Positions 7,924 to 17,465 of a stretch of 41,734 nucleotides of DNA are shown piece after piece; positions within the stretch are counted from its first letter, which is position 1; every line of letters starts with the position of its first letter. The notes beneath the pieces were generated by a model, which saw only the letters and a program-made list of their open reading frames with translations, was not told the DNA's origin and did not search any database. Origin of the DNA: CBDUBH01 sp965365345 (lineage in GTDB: Bacteria; Bacteroidota; Ignavibacteria; Ignavibacteriales; SURF-24); the NCBI GenBank assembly GCA_965365345.1, contig CBDUBH010000021.1, forward strand, positions 1-41,734, read 5' to 3'. The position numbers and the translations under genes are program-made.

Positions 7924-10497
7924 ATGAAGATTTTGAAAAATCTGCTTTTAATTTTTATTTTACTTTTTGCCGGAAATCTTTTTTCACAAATTCTGATTAA
8001 AGAACTTCCCGCAACAAAATTTCCCGATAACATAAATCTGTTTTTGGGAGAATCATCAACAAGAAATATTATTAATTTAAACGGAAATTGGTCGGTTCAT
8101 CAGCCTGACAAAAAAGATAAAACCACAAATATTTCCGTGCCGGCAAGTTTCAAAGGCGAAGAAGATCTGGTTTTTGTTAAATCATTTTCAATTTCGCAGG
8201 AACAGGCAGAAAATAAAAGACTTCAACTTGTATTTTTAGGATTGAGTTATTCCGCTGAAGTTGTTTTAAACAATTATGTAATTTACAAACATCCCGGCGG
8301 TGAGTTTCCTTTCAAAGTAGATCTGCCTGATAATTTACTTTCATATCAAAAAAATAATCTTCTTGAAGTTAAAATAAATCACAAATTAGAATCTGAGAAT
8401 ACGATTCCAAGCAAGCAAAGATTTTTATTTCCTGAAAGTTTCGGCGGAATTATTCGCGATGTTTACATAAAAGTTCTGCCTTTGGTCGAGTTTTCAAATT
8501 TGGATTTTTCAACTCGCGTAAGCGGAAATTCGGCATCAATTAAAATTGATACAAAGATCAATAATTTCAATAAAAACGGAAATGATACAATTCCGAATGC
8601 AAATTTGTTCAACTATAAAGTTCAACTTATTTCGCCTGCCGGAACAAATTCAATTTCCGATGAGCAAAATCAATTTGAACTCGGCGCAAATAAAGAAAAA
8701 TTATTTTCAAAAAATTATGATATTGCAAATCCGGTTTTGTGGAATCCGCAATCTCCCGCATCTTATATTTTAAGACTTCAAATTTTCAGAGGGAACGATT
8801 TAATCGATGAAGTGCTCCATAATATTGCTTTTTATTCTTTACAAGTAAATGATGATGAACTTTTACTTAACGGAAATCCGTTTACTTTAACCGGCACAAC
8901 TTATTTTTCTTCTTTCCAGAATTTCGGGAATATGATCACTTACAAACAAATGGAAGAAGATCTGAATTTAATAAAATCAATGGGATTTAATTCGATAAGA
9001 TTTGCAAAACACGCGCCGCATCCTTATTTACTTGAACTTTGCCGCGAAAAAGGATTGCTTGCTTTAATTGAACTTCCGGTAAATTCTTTGCCTGAAATTA
9101 TTAGCGGAAAAGATAATTTTCTGGAAAGATCAAGATCCTATTTAAATCAATATCTATCTAATTATAAAGATTTTTCTGCAGTTGCCGCAATCGGTTTGGG
9201 AAGTTCATATCTTTCAAATTCCGGAGATCACGCAAATTTCATTTCTAATTTAGCGGGAATTGTAAAAGATAATTATTCAAAATTAACTTACGCTTCTTTT
9301 ATCGGATTTGAATTGCTCGAAATTAAAAGTCTTGATTTATACGGAATTGAAATTTTCGATAAACAAATTTCAGATTACGAAATTGCTTACGATAATTTGA
9401 AAAGAAAATTCGGTAAAGGAAAAGTTTTTATAAGTGAAGCAACTTATCCTGCTTATTTCGGCGGAACAAACGGTTATTTAAATCCTTATTCTTTGGAAGC
9501 ACAGGCAAAATATTTCAGCGATCTTATTGATTTTGCAAATAATAATGATCTAAGCGGATATTTTATAAATTCGGCTTTTAATTACCGCGGAGATTATCCT
9601 TCGGTTACTGCCGGCTACACTGAAAATGCTCTTTACAAAATCGGAATTTTAGATGAAAACAGAAATCCGAATTCATTAAGTCAAAAAGTTATTTTTTCAA
9701 AATTGAATGATGCCGAAAAAGTTACAATACCTATCGGAAGCAAAAAAGATGATATGCCGCTGGTTTTTGTAATTGCGGTTGTTGTTGTAGTTATGATTTT
9801 GGGAGTTTTGGTAAATTCAAAAAGGAAATTCAGAGAAGATGCAACACGCGCGCTTTTCCGTCCGTATAACTTTTTTGCCGATATTCGCGATCACAGAATG
9901 TTTTCGTTTTTTCAGGCAAATATTCTGATGATAATTCTTTCGCTTTGCAGTTCGCTTTTATTGGTAAATTTACTTTTCTTTTTGCGCACTAATATTCTTT
10001 TTGAAAAAATTCTCCTTGCTTTCGGCTCTGAAAGTTTAATGCGTAATATTTCGTATTTGGCTTGGAATCCTAACGAAGCGATAATCTGGCTTTCTGTAAT
10101 TTCACTAACAATTTTCATTTTTTTAACGATTATTATCAAGGTTGCGTCGCTTTTTGTAAAAAACAGAGTTTTTTATTCAAGCATTTATTACACCTTTGCG
10201 TGGGCATTTTTGCCTTTAATTCTTTTGTTGCCGTTAGGTTTAATGCTTTATAAAATTTTAAGCGCAGATGCAATTTCATTGTATCTTCTGATTGCTTTAG
10301 TGATTTTTAATTTCTGGATATATTTGCGTTTGGTAAAAGGAATTTATGTTATTTTTGATGTTAATCCCGGTCCGGTTTATTTTTACAGCCTTGCGATAAT
10401 ATTTTTTATTATAAGCGGAGTTTTGATTTATTTCCAATTTACCAATTCAACAATTTATTATGTTATTAACGCATATAAACAATATATGTTAATGTAA
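7924..10497 (+). CDS. Membrane-anchored GH2-like protein, probable pseudoenzyme
   Basis: An 857-residue protein with a signal peptide (1-21, ending AGNLFSQ). A sugar-binding jelly-roll-like domain of GH2 type follows (about 45-185, with LNGNWSVHQP and FGGIIRDVYIKV), then an Ig-like domain (about 190-305) and a GH2 barrel (about 310-590). MGFNSIRFAKHAPHPYLLEL at 353-372 matches the GH2 segment GxNxIRxxHxPxxxxxxxxC. Glu505 (FISEAT) sits at the nucleophile position. The acid/base motif LGNE is replaced by LGSS (Ser427-Ser428); the 77-residue spacing from 428 to 505 is like that of LacZ. At 612-630 a membrane helix begins a C-terminal part with about five more helices to residue 836. Hydrolysis is therefore doubtful; binding or sensing of periplasmic glycans is possible. 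No Shine-Dalgarno is evident. smc starts 17 bases after the stop. Confidence 0.75.
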   Translation: MKILKNLLLIFILLFAGNLFSQILIKELPATKFPDNINLFLGESSTRNIINLNGNWSVHQPDKKDKTTNISVPASFKGEEDLVFVKSFSISQEQAENKRLQLVFLGLSYSAEVVLNNYVIYKHPGGEFPFKVDLPDNLLSYQKNNLLEVKINHKLESENTIPSKQRFLFPESFGGIIRDVYIKVLPLVEFSNLDFSTRVSGNSASIKIDTKINNFNKNGNDTIPNANLFNYKVQLISPAGTNSISDEQNQFELGANKEKLFSKNYDIANPVLWNPQSPASYILRLQIFRGNDLIDEVLHNIAFYSLQVNDDELLLNGNPFTLTGTTYFSSFQNFGNMITYKQMEEDLNLIKSMGFNSIRFAKHAPHPYLLELCREKGLLALIELPVNSLPEIISGKDNFLERSRSYLNQYLSNYKDFSAVAAIGLGSSYLSNSGDHANFISNLAGIVKDNYSKLTYASFIGFELLEIKSLDLYGIEIFDKQISDYEIAYDNLKRKFGKGKVFISEATYPAYFGGTNGYLNPYSLEAQAKYFSDLIDFANNNDLSGYFINSAFNYRGDYPSVTAGYTENALYKIGILDENRNPNSLSQKVIFSKLNDAEKVTIPIGSKKDDMPLVFVIAVVVVVMILGVLVNSKRKFREDATRALFRPYNFFADIRDHRMFSFFQANILMIILSLCSSLLLVNLLFFLRTNILFEKILLAFGSESLMRNISYLAWNPNEAIIWLSVISLTIFIFLTIIIKVASLFVKNRVFYSSIYYTFAWAFLPLILLLPLGLMLYKILSADAISLYLLIALVIFNFWIYLRLVKGIYVIFDVNPGPVYFYSLAIIFFIISGVLIYFQFTNSTIYYVINAYKQYMLM

Positions 10498-10514
10498 AAG
10501 TTCGGGGTGTTTAT

Positions 10515-13500
10515 TTGTATTTATCTAAGTTAGAGATTTTCGGATTCAAATCATTTGCACAAAAAACCGTAGTTCATTTTAATAAAGGCGTAAACGGAAT
10601 TGTGGGTCCAAACGGATGCGGCAAAACAAATATTGTTGATGCTATCCGCTGGTGCTTAGGCGAACAAAAAAGTTCAACGCTGCGCAGCGATAAAATGGAA
10701 AATGTAATTTTCAACGGAACGGCAAGCAAAAAACCGTTGGGAATGTCAGAAGTTTCTTTAACTTTAGTAAATGATAACGGACTCCTTCCAACCGAATATT
10801 CCGAAATTACAATTACGCGAAGAATTTACCGCTCCGGCGAAAGCGAATATCTTTTAAACAAAAATATTTGCCGCTTAAAAGATATAACCAATTTATTTAT
10901 GGATACCGGAATGGGCACAAATGCTTATTCGGTTATCGAATTAAAAATGGTTGAAACAATTTTAAGCAACAAAGCCGAAGAACGCCGCAATATGTTTGAA
11001 GAAGCCGCGGGAGTTAATAAATACAAACTCCGCCGCCGGCTTGCATTAAAAAAATTAGAAGAAGTAAAAAAAGATCTTACCCGCGTTAACGATATTGTAA
11101 ACGAAGTCGATAAAAAAGTTACTTCGCTTGAACGCCAGGCAAAACGCGCCGATAAATACAATAATATTTCTTCTATACTTCGTGAAGTTGAAGTCGATCT
11201 TGCTGAACGTGAATATTCACTTTGGAATTTAAAAAGAATTGATTACAGAGAACGTAAAGAAATTGCATTCGGACAAAAAATTCAAATTGAATCAAAAGCG
11301 CGCGAAGTTGAAGATGAACTTTCAGTTTTCCGCAGCGAAATTATCGGAATTGAAAATGAATTAAAACAAAAGCGTTTTGAAATTTCTGCTCAGGTTGAAA
11401 AACTTCATAAAATAAATAACGCAATTTCAATTTCCAACGAAAGAAAAAAATCGCTTGAAAAAAATATTGAAAAATATAAACAGGAACTTGAAGAATTGCG
11501 CTTTCAGGATGAAGATGCCGATGATACAATTGTTGAAACCGAAGATAAAACACGAACGGTAACAAATCAAATTGCGGAAAAAGAAAAGTTAATTGAAGAA
11601 AATATTGAACTTATTAATACACAGAAAGAATTTCTTACATCAAAAAGAAGCGAATTAAAAATACAGCAGGAACAAATTTTTTCTAAGTTCAAAGATATTA
11701 CTGATAAAGAGCATCAGTTAAAATCATTAAAAAAATCCTGCGAAAACACAAACAAAGGAATTGAAAAACAGCAGGCGAAAATTACCGCTTCAACAAATTC
11801 GCTCGCAAAAACGGTCGGATATTTAGAAGATCTTGAAACCGAAAAAATTGATCTTGAAAATAAGATCGGCGAAAGCGAAAGGAATTTCCAATTAAAGCAG
11901 GATGAGCGCGCGAATTTAGAAAAAGAATTATCAAATTTAAAAGATAAAGAATACGAAGAACGCACAGCAATAAATTCATTAAAAGATAAAATTGAATTTT
12001 TACAAAGTCTGCTTATAAATTTGGAAGGCGTTTCCAAAGGCACAAAAGTCCTTTTGGAAAATGATGAGTGGAAAAAAAGTGAGCGGAATTTGCTTGCCGA
12101 TGTCGGAGATTCAAAAGATGAGTATAAATTTGCACTCGAAGCCGCATTAAAAGGCGTTCTGAATAATTTATTGATTGAATCTTTCGGCGAACTTAACGAA
12201 GCCGTAAATTATTTAAAACAGAATGACCTTGGAAAAGCATCTTTTTATATTCTAAACGGAAATGAAAATAAAGGCGGATTTCTCGGATTTTTGAACCGCC
12301 GTTCATTAAAAAAGAAAATAAAACTTCTTAAAAAAGAAAATGAATTTTTGGGCTGGGCGGATTCTTTCATAATCACAAAAGACAAGTGGAAACCGTTCTT
12401 CAAAAAAATTCTTAGTAAAACTGCGCTTACAAAAGATCTTGATTCAGCTTTACTGTTAAGCAAAAAATATCCTGATTTTAATTTTGCAACTTTGAACGGC
12501 GATTTTATTAGTCAAAGCGGATTAGTTGAAGCGGGTTCTTCCACAAAACTCGATGATACGCTTTTCGGAAGAAAAATGCTTTTGCAGGATCTCAGAAATG
12601 AATATCCCAAATACGAAGCAAATCTTGAACGCTTAAAAGAATTTATAAAAGAGACCGAAGAAAAAGTTGAAGCAATTGATCTGAAAGAATTATCTGATCA
12701 GAATAAAATTCTTTATAATGATCTTGCAAACATTGAAAAACAGATTGCGCAATTTGAATTTGAAAAGAAAAAAATATTTGACGAGATCGAAAAAACGCGC
12801 ACTGATATGAAAGAACTTTCGGCAATTGCCACAAGTTTGGATAAAGAAATTAATGATATTTCAACTGAACTTGAAAATGAAATTTCCGAAAGAAAAAACG
12901 CCGAAAATGCCCTTGCAGAAATTGAACTCGAAGTGCGCCGTGCCGAAAGTGAATTCGGAAGATTGAACTCATTGCAAAATCAAACCAAACTTGAACTTGA
13001 AAGATTGCGCGGTGAAAAGAAAAATTTGGAAAATGTAATTCAGCGTACAAATCAAAATAAAGAAAATATAAAACGCTCAATTCAAAAGCGTGAAAACGAT
13101 ATTGAAATTTCAACCGAAGAAGCAAAATCTTTGGAAAACGAAGTTGAAGACAAATATTTTGAATACGATGAACTTGAATCAGACCGTAAAAAATTAGTTG
13201 CTGTTGAAAGTTCAATTGATGAAAAACTCCGCGAAGTTAGAATTAAAGCGCAGGATCTGGAAAAACAATTTGCATTTTTCAGAAAAGAGCGAGACAGAGT
13301 TTCAGATGAAATTCAAACGAGCGAAATTAAAATTAACGAGATCAATTTAAAAGTCGATAATCTGCTTTCGTACATAAAAGAAAATTATTCGCTCACTTTG
13401 GAATTAAAAGAATTTGATGATCTTGATTCTTTTAATTTTCAGGAAAGATCAAGCGAAGTTCAATCGTTAAAACAGCAGTTGAAAAATTTGGGACCAATAA

Positions 13501-14108
13501 ACCTTCTTGCTTATTCAGAATATGATGAAGAAAAACAAAGATTGGATTTTCTGCTTCAGCAAAGAAATGATCTGGTTGAATCTGAAAAAGATTTAATAAA
13601 AACGATTGAAGAAATTAATAACACCGCGCAAAGTCTGTTCTTTGAAACTTTTCAGCAGATCAGGGAAAACTTCATTAATATTTTCAGAAATTTATTTAAT
13701 CCCGGTGATGAAGCCGATCTGAAAATTGAAGAAGGTGTTGATCCTTTGGAAGCGAAGATCGAAATTATTGCAAAGCCGAAAGGCAAACGACCGACTTCAA
13801 TAGAACTGCTTTCAGGAGGAGAAAAAACTTTAACCGCAACGGCGCTGCTTTTCGCAATTTATTTGGTTAAGCCGAGTCCGTTTTGTATTCTGGATGAAGT
13901 TGATGCGCCGCTCGACGATGCGAATGTTGACCGTTTTACGCGCATCATTCACCAATTCAGCAACAGTACGCAATTTATAATTGTTACGCACAACAAGCGC
14001 ACAATGGAATCTGCCGATACACTTTACGGCGTAACGATGCAGGAAGAAGGTATTTCTAAATTGGTTAGCGTAATGTTTAATGAGGAATTGGATGCCTTTG
14101 CAAAATAA
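10515..14108 (+). CDS. smc: Chromosome segregation protein SMC
   Basis: A 1197-residue condensin ATPase that compacts and aligns newly replicated chromosomes, normally with ScpA and ScpB (not in this window). Walker A GPNGCGKT is at 31-38. Long coiled coils flank a hinge around 500-680 (YKFALEAALKGVLNNLLIES is the typical hinge entry). The C-terminal head carries the signature LSGGEKTLTA and Walker B FCILDEVDAPLDD. The start is TTG 10515, preceded by CGGGGTG about six bases upstream; the first ATG would remove Walker A, so the TTG start is well supported. The final bases overlap the start of the next gene. Confidence 0.97.
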   Translation: MYLSKLEIFGFKSFAQKTVVHFNKGVNGIVGPNGCGKTNIVDAIRWCLGEQKSSTLRSDKMENVIFNGTASKKPLGMSEVSLTLVNDNGLLPTEYSEITITRRIYRSGESEYLLNKNICRLKDITNLFMDTGMGTNAYSVIELKMVETILSNKAEERRNMFEEAAGVNKYKLRRRLALKKLEEVKKDLTRVNDIVNEVDKKVTSLERQAKRADKYNNISSILREVEVDLAEREYSLWNLKRIDYRERKEIAFGQKIQIESKAREVEDELSVFRSEIIGIENELKQKRFEISAQVEKLHKINNAISISNERKKSLEKNIEKYKQELEELRFQDEDADDTIVETEDKTRTVTNQIAEKEKLIEENIELINTQKEFLTSKRSELKIQQEQIFSKFKDITDKEHQLKSLKKSCENTNKGIEKQQAKITASTNSLAKTVGYLEDLETEKIDLENKIGESERNFQLKQDERANLEKELSNLKDKEYEERTAINSLKDKIEFLQSLLINLEGVSKGTKVLLENDEWKKSERNLLADVGDSKDEYKFALEAALKGVLNNLLIESFGELNEAVNYLKQNDLGKASFYILNGNENKGGFLGFLNRRSLKKKIKLLKKENEFLGWADSFIITKDKWKPFFKKILSKTALTKDLDSALLLSKKYPDFNFATLNGDFISQSGLVEAGSSTKLDDTLFGRKMLLQDLRNEYPKYEANLERLKEFIKETEEKVEAIDLKELSDQNKILYNDLANIEKQIAQFEFEKKKIFDEIEKTRTDMKELSAIATSLDKEINDISTELENEISERKNAENALAEIELEVRRAESEFGRLNSLQNQTKLELERLRGEKKNLENVIQRTNQNKENIKRSIQKRENDIEISTEEAKSLENEVEDKYFEYDELESDRKKLVAVESSIDEKLREVRIKAQDLEKQFAFFRKERDRVSDEIQTSEIKINEINLKVDNLLSYIKENYSLTLELKEFDDLDSFNFQERSSEVQSLKQQLKNLGPINLLAYSEYDEEKQRLDFLLQQRNDLVESEKDLIKTIEEINNTAQSLFFETFQQIRENFINIFRNLFNPGDEADLKIEEGVDPLEAKIEIIAKPKGKRPTSIELLSGGEKTLTATALLFAIYLVKPSPFCILDEVDAPLDDANVDRFTRIIHQFSNSTQFIIVTHNKRTMESADTLYGVTMQEEGISKLVSVMFNEELDAFAK

Positions 14109-16062
14109 TTTTCATTCCGTAAAATTATTATTTCTCGGAATGTTAATTTTATTTTGCCTTCCGGAACTTTTATTTTCGCAGTGGATAAATGACAGTTATT
14201 CAAACAAGCAATTAGTTACAAATTCAAAAAATCCGATTAATATTTCCGCAGTTCCGGATAAACTCGGCGGCGGATTTATTTTTTGGCAAGATGAAATTCC
14301 TCCCGCAAAATCAAATGTTTTGTTTCAATATTTTAATGATGACGGCAAATTTACTTTCCGCACTGATGGAAAATCCGTAAGCAGATCAAGCAGCGTAAAA
14401 AAAGATCCTGCCGCAATTGAATTTATAAATAAGACCGCGCTCGTAATTTGGAAAGATGTTTACCAAAACTCGCAGGATTATTTTATTCAAAGAGTTAATT
14501 CAAAAGGCGAACTTTTGTGGAGTGAATTTGGAGAAAGAATTTCAAATTTTGTGGGTGATGAATTTGACGCCGATGTTTCGGCGGATAAAAATGGAAATGT
14601 TTTTGTTTCGTATTTGATAAAAGAAAATGAACCGCCGTTCAATTATAATTTATATTTGCAAAAATATAATTCTTACGGAAAGCCGCAATTTAAAATAAAC
14701 GGAAATTTGATAACTCAATCTCAAGCAATAAAATCAAGGTCTTCGGTCGCTCCCGATAATAAAGGCGGAACATATATTTTCTGGCTGGAATTAATTTCCG
14801 GAAAAAATTCAATTCAATTTACACATATTGATTCAACCGGAAACATAACAATCCCACCGAAAATAATTTCCGATCCGCTTGCAAATATTTTTTCGTATTC
14901 AGTTTACACCCTTAAAAATTCATCGGTATATGTTGTTTGGGAAAACAGAAAATCAGGGAAAAATATTTATCATCAAATTATTTCTTCTGACGGAAATTTA
15001 TTACTGAAACAAGGCGGAGTTCAAATTGCAAATCAAAAAGGCGAACAAGTAAATCCGCATGGATTTTCAACTGATTCAACAATTACAATAAGTTGGATAA
15101 ACGAAGAGAAAAAAGAGCGCGATATTTTTGCGCAAAAATTCGATTTTAACGGAAAGCAAATTTGGAAAAATCCCGTTTCAATTTGCAATGTAAAAGGAGC
15201 ACAAGGAAGTCAAAAAATAATTGATGACAGAAGCGGCGGTGCAGTTTCAATGTGGATCGATAAAAGAAGTACTTCTCCAAAAGGGAATATTTTTGCACAA
15301 AGAATTTCTTCCGCGGGCAAAAAGATTTGGGATTCCACGGGAGTTGAAATTTCATCAAATCCAAATTCAGAAAAAAGTTATCTTTCGGTTTTACCCAATA
15401 AAATCAATGGTGCTGCAGCAATTTTCAAAATGAATTTTAATAATCAAAATGCAATTTACGGACAAAGAATTTTAGGCAGCGGAAGATTTATTTTTGAAGT
15501 TTTAAATCTTTCAGCTATGGAAGAAAATAATTCTGTTAAAATTAATTGGGAAACCTTTAATGAAACTAATAATGCCGGTTTCTATGTTGAAAGAGCATCG
15601 GCTGATTCAAATTGGATTCAATTAAAATTTATTAAAGCGCAAAATAAAACCGGTTTGAATAGTTATGAATTTATAGATGCGCCAGAACTTAACGGAAGTT
15701 ATTCATACAGAATTGCTCAAGTTGATAACGAAAATAATATTCAAAGATCGAGTGTTGTAAAAGTTGATTTTATTGGCGAAGGTAACGGAAATTTCGCTAC
15801 GATTCAGAATTTCCCGAATCCTTTTTCTGATTCAACAACAATAAAATATTTCATTCCGCAAAGATCAAAAGTGGAAATTGAAATTTATAACGCAAGGATT
15901 GAATCAATCGCAAAAATAGTTGATCAAACTCAAGATAAAGGAACGCATTCAATTACATTTTATTCGCAAATTAATGGCGAAAAATTGCAAAGCGGAATTT
16001 ATTTTTACAGAATAAAAACAGATTATTTTGTTGAAGTTAAAAAAATGATTTTGGTACGATGA
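14092..16062 (+). CDS. Secreted protein with T9SS-type C-terminal sorting domain
   Basis: About 656 residues. A signal peptide (hydrophobic LFLGMLILFCLPELLFS, then Q) leads into a region of repeated blade-like units, each with a hydrophobic strand, VxWxD/E and a DGxxLW-type turn (for example NSKGELLWSEFGERIS and DFNGKQIWKNPVSI), suggesting a beta-propeller. A fibronectin-like segment follows (LNLSAMEENNSVKINWETFN). The last 85 residues form a Por/T9SS type A sorting domain starting NFPNPFSDSTTIKYFIP and ending in VKKMILVR. It is therefore probably exported by the type IX system to the surface or medium. ATG 14092 lies inside the smc 3' end (17-base overlap) with GAGGAA five to ten bases upstream; an ATG at 14080 is in frame but has no such site. 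The role is unknown. Confidence 0.82.
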   Translation: MPLQNNFHSVKLLFLGMLILFCLPELLFSQWINDSYSNKQLVTNSKNPINISAVPDKLGGGFIFWQDEIPPAKSNVLFQYFNDDGKFTFRTDGKSVSRSSSVKKDPAAIEFINKTALVIWKDVYQNSQDYFIQRVNSKGELLWSEFGERISNFVGDEFDADVSADKNGNVFVSYLIKENEPPFNYNLYLQKYNSYGKPQFKINGNLITQSQAIKSRSSVAPDNKGGTYIFWLELISGKNSIQFTHIDSTGNITIPPKIISDPLANIFSYSVYTLKNSSVYVVWENRKSGKNIYHQIISSDGNLLLKQGGVQIANQKGEQVNPHGFSTDSTITISWINEEKKERDIFAQKFDFNGKQIWKNPVSICNVKGAQGSQKIIDDRSGGAVSMWIDKRSTSPKGNIFAQRISSAGKKIWDSTGVEISSNPNSEKSYLSVLPNKINGAAAIFKMNFNNQNAIYGQRILGSGRFIFEVLNLSAMEENNSVKINWETFNETNNAGFYVERASADSNWIQLKFIKAQNKTGLNSYEFIDAPELNGSYSYRIAQVDNENNIQRSSVVKVDFIGEGNGNFATIQNFPNPFSDSTTIKYFIPQRSKVEIEIYNARIESIAKIVDQTQDKGTHSITFYSQINGEKLQSGIYFYRIKTDYFVEVKKMILVR

Positions 16063-16793
16063 AAGAAAATAATTTAAATGAAAAAGTTATAAAAGTTTTT
16101 ATCGATTTTGACGGCACGATCACCAAAGAAGATATCGGCGAATCTTTTCTTAAAACTTTCGGAAAGCCCGATGAAATAAATAAAATTGTGCAGGATTGGT
16201 TTGAAGAAAAAATAACTTCTCCGCAATCGTGGCATTTAATGCTCGATACGATTTCAAATTTCAATCAAATTGATTTTGAAAATTTTTTGCTTGAAAAAGA
16301 AATTGATCCTTATTTCAAAAAATTTGTTGAATTTTGCGATCAAAATAAAATTGAAATTATGATATTAAGTGATGGACTTGACATTTACATCAAAAATATT
16401 TTGCGGCGCGAAGGTTTGGATCATCTCAAATTTTTCAGTAACAAAATCAGATTTGAAAACAACAAACTTATTCCGGTTTTTCCTCACGGCGATGAAGAAT
16501 GCAAATTTTGCGGAAACTGTAAACGCAATCATATACTTGTAAATAGCGGCGATGATGAGTTTACAATTTACATCGGCGATGGATATTCCGATAAATGTCC
16601 CGTTGAATATTGTGATTTTGTTTTTGCAAAAAAATCACTTTTAAAATATTGCGAAAAAAACAGAATTACGTATTTCCCTTTTCAAAATTTTAATGATGTT
16701 ATAAAAAAATTAACGGAACTAAATTCTAAAAAAAGATTAAAGAAAAAGCATCAGGCACAATTAAAGCGGCGCGAAGTTTATTTACAGGGATAA
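16059..16793 (+). CDS. HAD-IB phosphatase, MtnX-like
   Basis: A 244-residue HAD-superfamily phosphatase. Motif I is FIDFDGT with Asp16 (nucleophile) and Asp18, motif II is LSDG (Ser104) and motif IV is GDGYSD (Asp174, Asp178). The cysteine cluster ECKFCGNCK (Cys148, Cys151, Cys154) is typical of the MtnX/diketo-methylthiopentane-phosphate phosphatase subgroup. That enzyme acts in methionine salvage, but no other salvage gene is nearby, so another phosphate ester or phosphoserine remains possible. The ATG overlaps the previous stop (ATGA), indicating coupled translation. After residue 223 there is a basic tail (KKRLKKKHQAQLKRR), unusual for the family. Confidence 0.8.
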   Translation: MKENNLNEKVIKVFIDFDGTITKEDIGESFLKTFGKPDEINKIVQDWFEEKITSPQSWHLMLDTISNFNQIDFENFLLEKEIDPYFKKFVEFCDQNKIEIMILSDGLDIYIKNILRREGLDHLKFFSNKIRFENNKLIPVFPHGDEECKFCGNCKRNHILVNSGDDEFTIYIGDGYSDKCPVEYCDFVFAKKSLLKYCEKNRITYFPFQNFNDVIKKLTELNSKKRLKKKHQAQLKRREVYLQG

Positions 16794-16876
16794 AAATTTT
16801 TGATTGGCAGCACCAATTGATTTTTTTTGTGTTAAATTTATATTCGTATTTTTAAATTTTTAACAAAGTTGGTTCA

Positions 16877-17464
16877 ATGGAAAAATTACAGGCACTTGTT
16901 TTCAAATACAGAAGTTACACTCCAATTCCCTTTTTAATTATAATGTTAATGTTTCATAATGCCAATATTTGGAGTTTGATAATCGGATTTTTAATTGCGC
17001 TTTACGGAGAGTTTTTAAGATTGTGGGGCGTAAGTTACGCCGGCAGCGAAACAAGAACAACAGGAAAAGTCGGCGGAACTTTCCTTGTGATCAGCGGACC
17101 TTTCGCTTACGTTCGCAATCCGCTTTACGTCGGAAATATTTTGATGTACACCGGACTTGGAATTATGTCATTCGCACTTTTTCCATATCTTCAAATAACC
17201 GGATTCATTTATTTTTACGTTCAATATTATTTGATAGTTCAGGGCGAAGAAAATTATCTGCGCGGCGCATTTGGAACTCAGTATGACGATTATTATAAAA
17301 ATGTTCCAAGATTTTTACCGAGAGCAACAGCTTATAAAAATCCTGAAATTCCGCAGCCGTCATTTAATTTGCAAGCGGGATTAAGATCTGAGAGAAGAAG
17401 TTTACAGGCATTTTCAATCGTTACGCTTTTGATCGTAGTAATTTGGTTAATAAGAAGATTTTAA
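16877..17464 (+). CDS. Isoprenylcysteine carboxyl methyltransferase-like (PEMT/ICMT) membrane protein
   Basis: A 195-residue integral membrane protein with hydrophobic segments at about 15-27, 30-48, 86-108, 110-122 and 178-192. The SAM-binding family motif GPFAYVRNPLYVGN is at 74-87, and the companion EENYLRGAFGTQYDDYYKNV follows; both are characteristic of ICMT/PEMT/NnrU-type methyltransferases. Bacterial members methylate lipids or small molecules, and the substrate here is unknown. Eighty-three bases separate it from the HAD gene, and its stop is two bases before lpxB. It may therefore begin the lipid A cluster and act in the envelope. Confidence 0.82.
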   Translation: MEKLQALVFKYRSYTPIPFLIIMLMFHNANIWSLIIGFLIALYGEFLRLWGVSYAGSETRTTGKVGGTFLVISGPFAYVRNPLYVGNILMYTGLGIMSFALFPYLQITGFIYFYVQYYLIVQGEENYLRGAFGTQYDDYYKNVPRFLPRATAYKNPEIPQPSFNLQAGLRSERRSLQAFSIVTLLIVVIWLIRRF

Positions 17465-17465
17465 A

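Noticed and set aside
10925..13215. Several minus-strand frames inside smc
   Set aside because: They are shadows of the coiled-coil codons, without ribosome sites or protein-like composition.
16059..16793. Phosphoserine phosphatase SerB
   Set aside because: The motif I region and the three-Cys segment fit the MtnX-like subgroup better; no serine genes are near.
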